Of a DNA stretch of 64,000 nt, positions 28,253-37,582 are shown in pieces. Each line of letters starts with the position of its first letter. Position 1 is the stretch's first letter. The notes beneath the pieces were generated by a model, which worked only from the letters and a program-made list of their open reading frames with translations, did no database searches and was not told the DNA's origin. The translations under genes and the position numbers were made by a program. The DNA comes from an uncultured Sphingomonadaceae bacterium (GTDB taxonomy: Bacteria; Pseudomonadota; Alphaproteobacteria; Sphingomonadales; Sphingomonadaceae), in NCBI GenBank assembly GCA_947493325.1, contig CANLQI010000001.1, forward strand, positions 748,501 to 812,500. Reading direction: 5' to 3'.

Positions 28253-29263
28253 TTATACCCACCCGTCCAGAACCTGGTCCGGTGGGCGATGTCCGTCGGC
28301 CCAGATGCGGATATTGGCAATGACGCGTTCCCCCGATGCTTCGCGGCCTTCAAAAGTGGCGCTGCCGACATGGGGCAGGAGTGTAACGTTCTTGAGCGCG
28401 AGAAGGCGCGGGTCGACCGCCGGTTCATGGGTGTAAACATCAAGCCCAGCGCCTGCGATCTTGCCTTTTTCCAAAGCGTTTATCATGGCTGCTTCATCGA
28501 CAATCTCACCGCGTGATGTGTTGATAAGATATGCATCTTTCTTCATCGACGCGATCCGCTTTGCGCTTATCATCTCATGCGTTTCGTCATTATGCGGGCA
28601 ATGCAGGGTGATAATATCGCTGTCACGGATAAGAGCGTCCAGATCGCCTTGATATTCCGCGCCCAGCATCTGTTCGAGATGTTCGGGCAGGCGGCGGCGG
28701 TTATGGTAGATAATATTGAGGCCGAAAGCGCGGGCGCGGTGCGCGACGGCCTGTCCAATACGCCCCATACCAATAATGCCCAGCGTTTTTCCGCCAATGC
28801 GGTGGCCCAGCATGCCCGATGGTTTCCATCCTTCCCAGTTGCCTGAACGCACCAGTTTTTCACCCTCGGCAAAACGGCGAGGTACGGACAGGATGAGCGC
28901 CATGGTCATATCGGCGGTATCATCGGTAAAAACACCCGGCGTATTCGTGACCATGATACCGCGTTTGCGCGCGGCTTTCAGGTCGATGTGATCCACGCCG
29001 GTCCCGAAACTGGCAATGAGTTTGAGCCGGTCGCCCGCACCATTGATCAGATCAGCATTGATATCGTCCGTCACGGTGGGGACAAGGACATCAATATCCT
29101 GCATCGCACCATGCAGCTGCTCCTGTGTCATCGGGACATCCGCACGGTTAAGAGACGCTTCGAACAACTCTTCCATCCGCGCCTGCACGCTGTCGGCAAG
29201 GTCACGTGTGACCACAATCTTTGGCTTGGCAATCGGGGCGGAGAGTCTGGCGCTGTTTGGCAT
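28253..29263 (-). CDS. D-2-hydroxyacid dehydrogenase (glyoxylate reductase-like)
   Basis: NAD(P)-dependent reduction of a 2-oxoacid. The 336-residue protein has the nucleotide-binding GIIGMGRIGQAVAHRARAFG (about 157-176), catalytic Arg in NTSRGEIVDE, Glu in the LDVYTHEPAVD segment, and His in LLPHVGSATFEGRE. The HG-type catalytic His is followed by SATFE, as in glyoxylate/hydroxypyruvate reductases. GGAGA precedes the ATG. Physiological substrate cannot be decided; glyoxylate or hydroxypyruvate is likely. It stands alone between a convergent membrane gene and a divergent SH3 gene. Confidence 0.9.
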   Translation of the reverse strand: MPNSARLSAPIAKPKIVVTRDLADSVQARMEELFEASLNRADVPMTQEQLHGAMQDIDVLVPTVTDDINADLINGAGDRLKLIASFGTGVDHIDLKAARKRGIMVTNTPGVFTDDTADMTMALILSVPRRFAEGEKLVRSGNWEGWKPSGMLGHRIGGKTLGIIGMGRIGQAVAHRARAFGLNIIYHNRRRLPEHLEQMLGAEYQGDLDALIRDSDIITLHCPHNDETHEMISAKRIASMKKDAYLINTSRGEIVDEAAMINALEKGKIAGAGLDVYTHEPAVDPRLLALKNVTLLPHVGSATFEGREASGERVIANIRIWADGHRPPDQVLDGWV

Positions 29264-29380
29264 GTCTCCGCTATCTTGCAGATTTTACCAAAGGTCAAGC
29301 GCACGGCGCTTGAAAACGCAGCCTTACTCGCGGTAAGGTGCAGTGGGCATGGGGCCAGTTATATGTGATCGGAGTATATT

Positions 29381-29860
29381 ATGCGTTCTTATCTGAAGCG
29401 CATTGTGGTGGTTTTTCTGGGCATAGGCTTTGCAGCGGGCAGTGTCCCTGCACATGCGCAGAATGTGGAAACGCCGTATTGGGCCTCGATCAAGGATGAG
29501 AAAGCCTATGCCCGCGTTGGCCCGGCCGGTGATTATAAAATCGCGTGGGTATATCAGCGCAAGGACCTGCCGGTCAAAGTGCTGAAACGCTATGAAAGCT
29601 GGCGGCAGATCGAAGACCATGACGGTGAGATTTCATGGGTGTATGCAAAACTGCTGTCGCTCAAACGCACGGCGGTTATCGTGGACGGTACGCAGAAAAT
29701 GCTGTCCAAGCCTTCCGCAAACGCGCCGGTGCTCTGGCGTGCAGAACCCGGCGTCGTCGGTGTGCTCGGCAGCTGCACGAACGGCTATTGCGAATTTGAT
29801 GTAAATGGCCAGTCCGGCTATGTCATCGCATCCGCATTATGGGGTGTGGGTAAGCCTTAA
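29381..29860 (+). CDS. Periplasmic SH3-domain protein
   Basis: 159 residues with a clear signal peptide (about 1-26, ending AHA-QN) and bacterial SH3-like repeats: YARVGPAGDYKIAWVYQRKDLPVKVLKRYESWRQIED (about 42-80) is a classic SH3b pattern, and the second half (VLGSCTNGYCEFDVNGQSGYVIASALWG) forms another. Such proteins usually bind peptidoglycan or modulate hydrolases. The two Cys in SCTNGYC may form a disulfide in the periplasm. No enzyme domain is attached. Confidence 0.85.
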   Translation: MRSYLKRIVVVFLGIGFAAGSVPAHAQNVETPYWASIKDEKAYARVGPAGDYKIAWVYQRKDLPVKVLKRYESWRQIEDHDGEISWVYAKLLSLKRTAVIVDGTQKMLSKPSANAPVLWRAEPGVVGVLGSCTNGYCEFDVNGQSGYVIASALWGVGKP

Positions 29861-29876
29861 GGGGTTACTCCGGCAC

Positions 29877-31076
29877 TTAATCCATCAATTCCACTGCCAC
29901 TGCGGTGGCTTCGCCGCCGCCGATGCAAAGCGAGGCGATACCGCGTTTCTTGCCATGTGTTTGCAGCGCAGCGATCAGCGTGGTCATGATCCGCGCGCCG
30001 CTGGCACCGATCGGATGGCCCAGCGCGGTTGCGCCGCCATGCACGTTGATTTTATCATGCGGGATGCCGAGATCCTGCATTGCGAACATGGCAACACAGG
30101 CAAAGGCTTCGTTGACTTCGAACAGATCGACATCGTCCATCGTCCAGCCTGCTTTTTCAAGCACTTTCTGCATCGCGCCCACCGGAGCAGTAGTGAACTT
30201 GGATGGTTCGTGCGCATGCGCGGCGAGAGCGGTGATGCGCGCAACCGGTTTCTTGCCCATTTCATCGGCAACTGACTGGCGGGTCAATACCATGGCGGCA
30301 GCGCCATCGGAAATGGAGGAAGATGTTGCCGCCGTAATCGTGCCGTCTTTGGCGAATGCCGGGCGCAGCTCAGGAATTTTGTCCGGACGGCCCCGGCCAG
30401 GTTGTTCGTCAGTGTCCACCGTGACTTCACCCTTACGGGTGGCAAAAGTGACCGGCACGACTTCGCGGTCGAACGCGCCATTTTCGATGGCGGCATTGGC
30501 GCGGCGCAGCGATTCGATCGAATAATCGTCCTGCGCTTCGCGGGTCAGCTGATATTCATTCGCCGTGTCCTGCGCAAAAGTACCCATGGCGCGGCCTTCT
30601 TCATAGGCATCTTCCAGTCCGTCAAGGAACATGTGATCATACACGGTATCATGGCCGATACGCGCGCCGCTGCGGTGCTTTTTCATCAGATAGGGCGCGT
30701 TGGTCATGCTTTCCATGCCGCCCGTGACAATCAGGTCGATTGAGCCCGCCGCCAGCGCTTCTGCACCCATAATCGCCGACTGCATGCCCGATCCGCATAC
30801 CTTGCCGACCGTTGTGGCTTCCACCGATTTGGGCAGGCCAGCTTTCAATGCGGCCTGACGCGCCGGGGCCTGACCAAGGCCAGCGGAGAGCACATTGCCC
30901 ATATAGATACGGTCGATATCATCTGTATTGACACCCGCGCGTTCCACAGCCGCCTTTACCGCAGTCGCGCCGAGTTCCGTCGCCGATACGTCGGACAGCG
31001 CGCCCTGCATGCCGCCCATCGGAGTGCGGGCATAAGATAGAATGACAATCGGATCGTTTTCGCTGAATGTGGCCAT
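29877..31076 (-). CDS. Acetyl-CoA C-acetyltransferase (thiolase)
   Basis: Condenses or cleaves acetoacetyl-CoA. The product is 399 residues from ATG 31076 (MATFSENDP). Catalytic Cys lies in GKVCGSGMQSA (about residue 93), catalytic His in VHGGATALGHPIGASG (about 355), and the second Cys in SLCIGGGEATA (about 385). Length is typical. It lies back to back with ivd, which together with the mcc genes degrades leucine to acetoacetate and acetyl-CoA, so this thiolase may close that path; it could also serve fatty-acid or polyhydroxybutyrate metabolism. Confidence 0.93.
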   Translation of the reverse strand: MATFSENDPIVILSYARTPMGGMQGALSDVSATELGATAVKAAVERAGVNTDDIDRIYMGNVLSAGLGQAPARQAALKAGLPKSVEATTVGKVCGSGMQSAIMGAEALAAGSIDLIVTGGMESMTNAPYLMKKHRSGARIGHDTVYDHMFLDGLEDAYEEGRAMGTFAQDTANEYQLTREAQDDYSIESLRRANAAIENGAFDREVVPVTFATRKGEVTVDTDEQPGRGRPDKIPELRPAFAKDGTITAATSSSISDGAAAMVLTRQSVADEMGKKPVARITALAAHAHEPSKFTTAPVGAMQKVLEKAGWTMDDVDLFEVNEAFACVAMFAMQDLGIPHDKINVHGGATALGHPIGASGARIMTTLIAALQTHGKKRGIASLCIGGGEATAVAVELMD

Positions 31077-31253
31077 GGGGAAATGCTTTCTGAGTCTGAG
31101 TGAAATATGATGGGGTATAGTTACGCCTTCTGCGCGCATTTTTCAAATCCAATATTGCGCTGCAACATCAACTTCTTCACGAAATTATATTACAAAAATC
31201 TGCGAAGCTGATTATGGTGCCATCTAAAGATTTTGGTGTTCAAGGAGTCTCAT

Positions 31254-32411
31254 ATGTCAGCAACCCCCGATTTTGATTTTCAACTGGGCGAAATGGCGGA
31301 CCAGATTCGCGACACCACGCGCCGTTTTGCCGAAGACAAGATTGCACCGATCGCGGCCAAAATCGACGCGGAAGATTGGTTCCCCGAAGACCTGTGGCCG
31401 CAGATGGGCGAGCTTGGCCTGCATGGGATTACAGTAGCGGAGGAAGATGGCGGGCTGGGGCTGGGCTATCTGGAACACTGTATTGCCGTGGAAGAAATCA
31501 GCCGCGCGAGCGCCTCTGTAGGTCTCAGCTATGGCGCGCACTCCAACCTGTGCGTCAATCAAATGGCGCGATGGGCCAATCCCGAACAGAAAGAAAAATA
31601 CCTGCCCGGTCTGGTATCGGGCGCGCATGTGGGTTCGCTCGCGATGTCAGAGGCGAATGCGGGCAGCGATGTGGTGTCGATGAAACTGAAAGCAGATAGC
31701 GTGCAGGGCGGATATCTGCTCAACGGCACCAAATTCTGGATCACCAACAGCCAATATGCCGAAACGCTGATCGTCTATGCCAAAACGGGCGAGGGCAGTG
31801 GCGGTATCACCGCGTTTATTATTGAAAAGGACATGGAGGGTTTCTCCATCGGCCAGAAAATCGACAAGATGGGCATGCGCGGTTCGCCCACGGCGGAACT
31901 GGTGTTCAATGACTGCCATGTGCCAGAGGAAAACGTGATGGGTCCTGTTAACGGCGGTGTCGGCGTGCTGATGTCAGGCCTTGACTATGAGCGCGCTGTG
32001 CTCGCGGCGATCCAGCTCGGCATTATGCAGGCGTGCCTGGATGTCGTCATCCCGTTCGTGCGGGAGCGCAAACAGTTTGGTAAACCCATTGGCTCGTTTC
32101 AGCTCATGCAGGGCAAGGTCGCGGATATGTATGTCGCACTCAACTCCGCACGTGCCTATGTCTATGCCGTGGCCAAGGCATGTGATGCGGGCAAGACCAC
32201 ACGCTTCGATGCAGCGGGATCGATCCTGCTGGCGTCCGAAAATGCGGTGAAAGTCTCGCTGGAAGCTATCCAGGCGCTGGGCGGTGCTGGTTATACCAAG
32301 GATTGGCCCGTGGAACGCTTTATGCGCGATGCGAAGCTGCTCGACATCGGTGCAGGCACCAACGAAATCCGCCGCATGCTGATTGGCCGCGAGCTGATCG
32401 GGGCGGGGTGA
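31254..32411 (+). CDS. ivd: Isovaleryl-CoA dehydrogenase
   Basis: FAD enzyme oxidising isovaleryl-CoA to 3-methylcrotonyl-CoA in leucine breakdown. The 385-residue protein (ATG 31254, AAGGAG upstream) has the acyl-CoA dehydrogenase motifs AMSEANAGSDVVSMK and FWITNS, the SGLDYERAVLA helix where isovaleryl-CoA dehydrogenases carry their unusual catalytic Glu, RERKQFGKPIG, and the C-terminal AGTNEIRRMLIGREL, which lacks the medium-chain-type Glu. Genes for both carboxylase subunits that use its product follow at once, so the assignment is firm. Confidence 0.94.
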   Translation: MSATPDFDFQLGEMADQIRDTTRRFAEDKIAPIAAKIDAEDWFPEDLWPQMGELGLHGITVAEEDGGLGLGYLEHCIAVEEISRASASVGLSYGAHSNLCVNQMARWANPEQKEKYLPGLVSGAHVGSLAMSEANAGSDVVSMKLKADSVQGGYLLNGTKFWITNSQYAETLIVYAKTGEGSGGITAFIIEKDMEGFSIGQKIDKMGMRGSPTAELVFNDCHVPEENVMGPVNGGVGVLMSGLDYERAVLAAIQLGIMQACLDVVIPFVRERKQFGKPIGSFQLMQGKVADMYVALNSARAYVYAVAKACDAGKTTRFDAAGSILLASENAVKVSLEAIQALGGAGYTKDWPVERFMRDAKLLDIGAGTNEIRRMLIGRELIGAG

Positions 32412-32426
32412 TGCTTTCTCTCATCC

Positions 32427-32515
32427 GTCATTCTGAACTTGTTTCAGAATCCATTTTGCAACTACAAACCTGTTTCTCGATTGAGAAATGGACCCTGAAA
32501 CAAGTTCAGGGTGAC
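32427..32515. repeat. REPIN-like repeat, family B, copy 1
   Basis: GTCATTCTGAACTTGTTTCA (from 32427) and its inverted partner TGAAACAAGTTCAGGGTGAC (ending 32515) bound about 90 bp. Each arm has its own small palindrome CTGAACTTGTTTCAG. The copy lies between ivd and mccB, and the AAGGTAGGA that precedes the mccB start begins at its edge. Confidence 0.85.
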
Positions 32516-32529
32516 GAAGGTAGGATATA

Positions 32530-34131
32530 ATGTCAGCACCTGTAATCGACACAAAAATCAACACCGAATCCGAAGCATATCGCGGCAATATGGCGCATAA
32601 TGCGGCGCTCAGGGATGAATTATGGGACAAGGTTGCTCAGGCCGCGAAAGGGGGCAGTGAAAAATCACGTGAACGCCATGTTGGCCGCGGCAAATTGCTT
32701 CCCCGTGAACGTGTCGAACGCCTGCTCGATCCCGGCTCGCCTTTTCTTGAGGTCGGGCAACTCGCGGCGAACGGCCTCTACAAGGATGATATTCCGGGCG
32801 CGGGCCTGATCTGCGGGATTGGCCGCGTGTCGGGGCGGCAGGTGATGATTGTGTGCAACGATGCCACGGTCAAGGGCGGCACCTATTACCCGATGACGGT
32901 CAAGAAACACCTGCGCGCGCAGGAAATTGCCGAGGCGAACCATCTGCCATGTGTCTATCTGGTCGATAGCGGCGGCGCGAACCTGCCGCACCAGGCCGAA
33001 GTCTTTCCCGACCGCGACCATTTTGGGCGGATTTTCTTTAATCAGGCGAATATGAGCGCGAAGCAAATCCCGCAGATCGCCTGCGTGATGGGCAGCTGTA
33101 CCGCCGGCGGCGCCTATGTGCCTGCCATGTCGGACGAGACCGTGATTGTCCGCAACCAGGGCACGATTTTTCTCGCCGGACCGCCTTTGGTCAAAGCCGC
33201 GACGGGTGAGGAAATCAGCGCCGAGGACCTGGGTGGCGGCGACCTGCACGGGCGCAAGTCGGGTGTGGTCGATCATGTCGCCGAAAATGATGAACATGCG
33301 CTCACCATCGTGCGCGATATTGTTTCGACACTGCCCGAAAGCCGCACGCCCGATATTGCAATCGTCGAACCGCTCCCGCCCAAATATGATGCGGAGGAAA
33401 TTTACGGTATCCTACCCGACGACGTTCGCGCGCCCTATGACGTGCATGAAGTGATCGCCCGGCTGGTTGATGGCAGCGAGTTTCATGAGTTCAAGGCGCT
33501 GTATGGCACGTCACTGGTGTGCGGTTTCGCGCATATCTGGGGCATGCCGGTCGGCATTATCGCCAATAACGGTATTTTATTCTCCGAAAGCGCGCAAAAG
33601 GGTGCTCATTTTATCGAGCTATGCTGTCAGCGCCGTGTGCCGCTCCTGTTCCTGCAAAATATCTCCGGCTTTATGGTCGGCGGCAAATATGAGGCAGAAG
33701 GCATTGCCAAACATGGCGCCAAGCTGGTGACCGCAGTCGCCACCGCCAGCGTGCCGAAAATCACCGTGCTGATCGGCGGGTCATTCGGTGCGGGCAATTA
33801 TGGCATGTGCGGCCGCGCATATAATCCGCGCTTCCTGTTCAGCTGGCCGAACTCGCGGATTTCGGTAATGGGCGGCGAACAGGCCGCATCGGTGCTCGCC
33901 ACCGTCCACCGCGATGCGGAAAGCTGGAGCGAGGAGGAGGCCGAAGCGTTCAAGGACCCGATCCGGCAGAAATATGAAGACGAGGGCAATCCCTATTACG
34001 CCACCGCCCGCATGTGGGACGACGGCATTATCGACCCCGCGCAGACCCGCGACGTGCTGGGCCTGGCCTTCGCCGCGACGCTCAATGCTGAAGTGCCGGA
34101 GCGTGCGCAATTCGGTGTGTTCAGGATGTGA
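32530..34131 (+). CDS. mccB: 3-methylcrotonyl-CoA carboxylase beta subunit (carboxyltransferase)
   Basis: Moves CO2 from biotin to 3-methylcrotonyl-CoA. The 533-residue protein has the double crotonase-type layout: [19 protein letters not shown] and [26 protein letters not shown] in the N half, [15 protein letters not shown] in the oxyanion region, and [46 protein letters not shown] and [18 protein letters not shown] in the C half. These are characteristic of the MCC beta subunit rather than propionyl-CoA carboxylase. ivd precedes it; its biotin partner mccA lies beyond an unrelated AT-rich ORF. Confidence 0.95.
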   Translation: MSAPVIDTKINTESEAYRGNMAHNAALRDELWDKVAQAAKGGSEKSRERHVGRGKLLPRERVERLLDPGSPFLEVGQLAANGLYKDDIPGAGLICGIGRVSGRQVMIVCNDATVKGGTYYPMTVKKHLRAQEIAEANHLPCVYLVDSGGANLPHQAEVFPDRDHFGRIFFNQANMSAKQIPQIACVMGSCTAGGAYVPAMSDETVIVRNQGTIFLAGPPLVKAATGEEISAEDLGGGDLHGRKSGVVDHVAENDEHALTIVRDIVSTLPESRTPDIAIVEPLPPKYDAEEIYGILPDDVRAPYDVHEVIARLVDGSEFHEFKALYGTSLVCGFAHIWGMPVGIIANNGILFSESAQKGAHFIELCCQRRVPLLFLQNISGFMVGGKYEAEGIAKHGAKLVTAVATASVPKITVLIGGSFGAGNYGMCGRAYNPRFLFSWPNSRISVMGGEQAASVLATVHRDAESWSEEEAEAFKDPIRQKYEDEGNPYYATARMWDDGIIDPAQTRDVLGLAFAATLNAEVPERAQFGVFRM

Positions 34132-34745
34132 TGGTGAAACGTCTTCCATTACCTCACTCGATACAAGTCTTTCATGCAATGATGGGAGTCCTTGAGTTTT
34201 CTATTTTTAATGAAAACTTGGGCAATAATTGTTCTATGGAGACTGCTATATCCGAGCATTTAAAGTATTGCATTGATCGTCGGTCATGGTTGCCAAAACC
34301 AATCGTCGTAAAAGAATATTTTCAAAACCATAAACCGAAAATGAAATCGAAAGACGATTTCCTTGGATTATATTATAACTTTTCAAGTAAAAGTTTCGGT
34401 TGGCCTAAAAACTTTCAAATATCTGAATTTCCCTTAGACTTTTCCCAAGGAGACAAGCTTGGGTTTTCATATTTTTTTGCAAGGCCAGTTTACGGTCCAG
34501 TTAAATACGGAACTAACAATCGCCATCCAGATTTAGGTGAATGGGAAGCAGCATATGAAGCGGTATTGAGTGATATTCTACCAGAAGGTTTAGAAACTGA
34601 AATTTATGACTGGTGCCATGCGGATTTAGAGCAACTTTCATATTATTTTAGTGGAGGATTGGAATTTGGTTTAGCCAATCTTTATCTTCTCTACACACCA
34701 GATATCAAACAAATTATTGTCATTTCTGAATCTAATTGGAATTAG
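34131..34745 (+). CDS. AT-rich ORF of unknown function between mccB and mccA
   Basis: I do not recognise this protein of about 204 residues. It is soluble-looking, aromatic-rich (YYNFSSKSFGWPKNF, YFFARPVYGPVKYG) and acidic toward the C-terminus, without a signal peptide or clear catalytic motif. Base composition is far more AT-rich than in the mcc genes, with AAA, TTT, ATT and TTA codons dominating. ATG 34131 overlaps the mccB stop; ATG 34236 (METAISEHLKYC) is an alternative start if the first 35 codons are not coding. It ends one base before mccA begins. The position in a two-subunit enzyme operon and the composition indicate a recent insertion. Confidence 0.65.
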   Translation: MVKRLPLPHSIQVFHAMMGVLEFSIFNENLGNNCSMETAISEHLKYCIDRRSWLPKPIVVKEYFQNHKPKMKSKDDFLGLYYNFSSKSFGWPKNFQISEFPLDFSQGDKLGFSYFFARPVYGPVKYGTNNRHPDLGEWEAAYEAVLSDILPEGLETEIYDWCHADLEQLSYYFSGGLEFGLANLYLLYTPDIKQIIVISESNWN

Positions 34746-34746
34746 T

Positions 34747-36645
34747 ATGATTAAATCCCTCCTTATCGCAAACCGGGGCGAAATTGCTTGCCGGATTATC
34801 CGCACCGCGCGGGATATGGGTGTCCGCACCATTGCGGTCTATTCCGATGCCGATGCAAAAGCACTGCATGTGCGGGAGGCCGATGAGGCAGTGCATATCG
34901 GGCCTTCGCCTGCCACCGAAAGCTATCTGGTCGGTGAGAAGATACTTGCCGCTGCAAAGGAAACGGGTGCGGAGGCGATTCATCCGGGCTATGGCTTCCT
35001 GTCGGAAAATGCCGATTTTGCTCAAGCAGTGATCGATGCGGGGCTTATCTGGGTCGGGCCGAAACCGGATAGTATCCGCGCCATGGGCCTGAAAGACGCG
35101 GCCAAGACATTGATGGACAATGCGGGCGTGCCCACCACGCCGGGCTATATCGGCGACAACCAAGACGCGGATTACCTCGCCGAGCAGGCCGAGAAGATTG
35201 GCTATCCCGTATTGATCAAAGCAGTCGCAGGCGGTGGCGGCAAGGGCATGCGCAAGGTAGACGCAGCGGCGGATTTTGCGGACTCGCTTGTGTCCTGTCA
35301 GCGCGAGGCGGCGGCTTCGTTTGGCAACGACATCGTCCTGATCGAAAAATGGATCGAAAGCCCGCGCCATATTGAGGTGCAGGTATTCGGCGACAGCCAC
35401 GGCAATGTCGTGCACCTGTTCGAACGCGACTGTTCGCTGCAACGCCGCCATCAGAAGGTGATCGAGGAAGCCCCTGCGCCCGGCATGGACGAAGCCACCC
35501 GCGAGGCCGTATGCGGTGCGGCTGTCCGCGCGGCCAAGGCCGTGGATTATGAAGGCGCGGGCACAATCGAATTTATCGCCGATGGGTCCGAAGGCCTGCG
35601 CGCTGACCGCATCTGGTTTATGGAAATGAACACGCGGTTGCAGGTCGAACATCCCGTGACCGAGGAAATCACCGGTGTTGATCTGGTCGAATGGCAGCTC
35701 CGCGTGGCGAGCGGAGAGCCCATTCCGGTGCAGCAGGAAGAGCTCAGCATTGATGGCTGGGCGATTGAGGCGCGGCTTTATGCGGAGGATCCGGCCAGCG
35801 GGTTTTTACCGAGCATGGGGCCATTAGACTCGCTTATTTTAGATGACAGATGGGCGCGCATCGAAACAGGAGTTGAGGAAGGTGACAACGTCTCACCATT
35901 CTATGATCCGATGATTGCAAAGGTCATAAGCCATGAAAGTGATAGGCAAGAAGCAATTAATGCTTTGAAGAAGGCGCTACAATATAGCGCTATTAGTCCG
36001 ATCCATACTAATAAAGGTTTCCTTTTTGAATGCCTTGATAACAGCCGGTTTGCCTCGGCAGATTTGGATACAGGTCTAATAGTAGCGGCAGGAAAACAAC
36101 TAATTTCTAAAGAAATTCCTGTTCCCGCTGCAATAAATGCGGCTGCTTGGCGGTATCGCATGGATTACTCCGATTGGGAGACCGATAACAGATCACTTGT
36201 AAATGGTTTATTTGGTTTTCGTCTAAATACTGAAAAAAAGGTAACCATTACACTTTGGTGTGATGGGATGGCCTATGAAGGTAATATTAAGAAAGGAAAA
36301 ACGTTAGCCAGCACTTATCCGGGACCAGGAGAAGAAATTATAGTAACGGAGCGCGGTCAAGACTATCTGTTTTCTACAAGCCCGTTAGTTTCCGCAGGAA
36401 CTGCAGCTATCTCCGATGGTGCGATCCTCTCCCCGATGCCGGGCAAGATTATCGCAGTGAATGTTGCGGCGGGTGACAGCGTGACCAAGGGACAGAAACT
36501 GCTGACACTCGAAGCCATGAAAATGGAACACAGTCTTGTCGCCCCGTTTGACGGGGTCGTGGCAGAGCTGAACGCCGAACTGGATGCGCAAGTGAGCGAG
36601 GGAAGTTTGTTGGTGGAGATTGATGCGGGTGATGAGGCAGACTGA
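34747..36645 (+). CDS. mccA: 3-methylcrotonyl-CoA carboxylase alpha subunit (biotin carboxylase and carrier)
   Basis: ATP-dependent carboxylation of its own biotin for the beta subunit. The 632-residue protein has the biotin carboxylase start (IKSLLIANRGEIACRII), ATP-grasp loop AVAGGGGKGMRKV (about 160-172), FMEMNTRLQVEHPVTEEITGVDLV (about 296-319), an intermediate BT-like region, and a C-terminal biotinyl domain with Lys592 in EAMKMEH. ATG 34747 is chosen because the family N-terminus starts there. From about 35815 to 36415 the DNA becomes AT-rich while the protein stays in family register, so part of the gene seems to come from a different donor. Confidence 0.95.
   Translation: MIKSLLIANRGEIACRIIRTARDMGVRTIAVYSDADAKALHVREADEAVHIGPSPATESYLVGEKILAAAKETGAEAIHPGYGFLSENADFAQAVIDAGLIWVGPKPDSIRAMGLKDAAKTLMDNAGVPTTPGYIGDNQDADYLAEQAEKIGYPVLIKAVAGGGGKGMRKVDAAADFADSLVSCQREAAASFGNDIVLIEKWIESPRHIEVQVFGDSHGNVVHLFERDCSLQRRHQKVIEEAPAPGMDEATREAVCGAAVRAAKAVDYEGAGTIEFIADGSEGLRADRIWFMEMNTRLQVEHPVTEEITGVDLVEWQLRVASGEPIPVQQEELSIDGWAIEARLYAEDPASGFLPSMGPLDSLILDDRWARIETGVEEGDNVSPFYDPMIAKVISHESDRQEAINALKKALQYSAISPIHTNKGFLFECLDNSRFASADLDTGLIVAAGKQLISKEIPVPAAINAAAWRYRMDYSDWETDNRSLVNGLFGFRLNTEKKVTITLWCDGMAYEGNIKKGKTLASTYPGPGEEIIVTERGQDYLFSTSPLVSAGTAAISDGAILSPMPGKIIAVNVAAGDSVTKGQKLLTLEAMKMEHSLVAPFDGVVAELNAELDAQVSEGSLLVEIDAGDEAD
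35815..36415 (+). other. AT-rich patch inside mccA
   Basis: Codon use changes abruptly to TTA, ATA, AAA, GAA and AGT-rich choices (for example around 36221-36360, roughly 40 percent GC by eye) and returns to GC-rich codons at about 36420. The encoded segment covers the end of the biotin carboxylase domain and the BT region. The reading frame and family residues are intact, so this looks like a recombination tract and not decay. Confidence 0.6.
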
Positions 36646-36662
36646 CGTGCCTGATAAAGCCC

Positions 36663-36751
36663 GTCATCCTGAACTTGTTTCAGGATCCATGTCTAAATTG
36701 CCCGAACTGCATCAGGAGGCAGAATGGATGCTGAAACAAGTTCAGCATGAC
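36663..36751. repeat. REPIN-like repeat, family B, copy 2
   Basis: GTCATCCTGAACTTGTTTCA (from 36663) faces TGAAACAAGTTCAGCATGAC (ending 36751). It lies between mccA and the prepilin peptidase gene, whose presumed TTG start is six bases beyond it. With copy 1 it brackets the whole mccB-ORF-mccA segment. Confidence 0.85.
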
Positions 36752-36756
36752 GATAA

Positions 36757-37503
36757 TTGTTAGGGCAAAGCTTATATTTTACGCTCGCGGGGCTTGTTCT
36801 AGGCGCGATATTTGGCAGTTTTATTGCTGCGCTGGTATCGCGCTGGCCAGACGATAAATCGATATTAACAGGGCGATCCGCATGTGAGGGGTGCGGTAAA
36901 ACACTCGGCGTTCATGAGCTTGTCCCAGTCATTTCCTATATATTGCAACGCGGCAAATGCCGGTCTTGTGGCATTGCCATTGGCGGCGATGCGTTGCTGA
37001 TTGAGCTTTGCGCAGCAGTAATTGGCGGCGTGTCCCTTTACCTGTCACCGGATTTCTATGGCGCGGCAGGCGCAATTTTTGGCTGGATATTGCTGGCTCT
37101 CGCTGCGCTTGATTTCAGGCACTATTGGCTCCCTGACCGGCTCACATTGCTGCTCGCTGTGACAGGTTTGGTCGCGGCTTTCATATTTAACCGTAGCCAT
37201 ATCGTGGATCATATCGCGGGCGGTGTCGCCGGCTTTGCGGTGCTCTGGCTGATCGCATTGAGCTACAAACGGCTGCGCGGGCGCGAAGGGCTGGGCGGTG
37301 GTGATCCCAAAATGCTCGGTGCGATCGGTGTCTGGTTGGGTTGGGCCGGTCTGCCATTCGTACTGCTGGGTGCAAGCGTGTTGGGGCTGATGTTGGCCGC
37401 AGTCATGATGCTGGCGAGCCGTAAAGTAGCCGCAGATACACGCCTGCCGCTCGGTGCCTTGATGGCGCTGCCAGCCTTTCTCCATTGGCTCATATTCAAC
37501 TGA
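36757..37503 (+). CDS. Prepilin peptidase (type IV leader peptidase, A24)
   Basis: Inner-membrane aspartic protease that processes prepilin-like leaders and N-methylates the new N-terminus. About 248 residues with eight hydrophobic segments, the zinc-binding pairs CEGC and CRSC (about 43-71) of the methylase part, and the two catalytic Asp in ALDFRHYWLPDRLT (about 117-126) and GGGDPKMLGAIGVWLG (about 186-201). The first in-frame start is TTG 36757; no ATG lies near. No pilin or secretion genes are adjacent, so its substrates are encoded elsewhere. Confidence 0.9.
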   Translation: MLGQSLYFTLAGLVLGAIFGSFIAALVSRWPDDKSILTGRSACEGCGKTLGVHELVPVISYILQRGKCRSCGIAIGGDALLIELCAAVIGGVSLYLSPDFYGAAGAIFGWILLALAALDFRHYWLPDRLTLLLAVTGLVAAFIFNRSHIVDHIAGGVAGFAVLWLIALSYKRLRGREGLGGGDPKMLGAIGVWLGWAGLPFVLLGASVLGLMLAAVMMLASRKVAADTRLPLGALMALPAFLHWLIFN

Positions 37504-37582
37504 AACCGGCGGCGTTCTAATCCCCCATTTCATAATGCAACCCTTTCGCTTATGCTGCGTGCAAAGATAACAGGAGAGCGTT

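Noticed and set aside
32530-36645. Propionyl- or acetyl-CoA carboxylase instead of methylcrotonyl-CoA carboxylase
   Set aside because: ivd lies just upstream, and the beta-subunit motifs ([28 protein letters not shown]) fit MCC.
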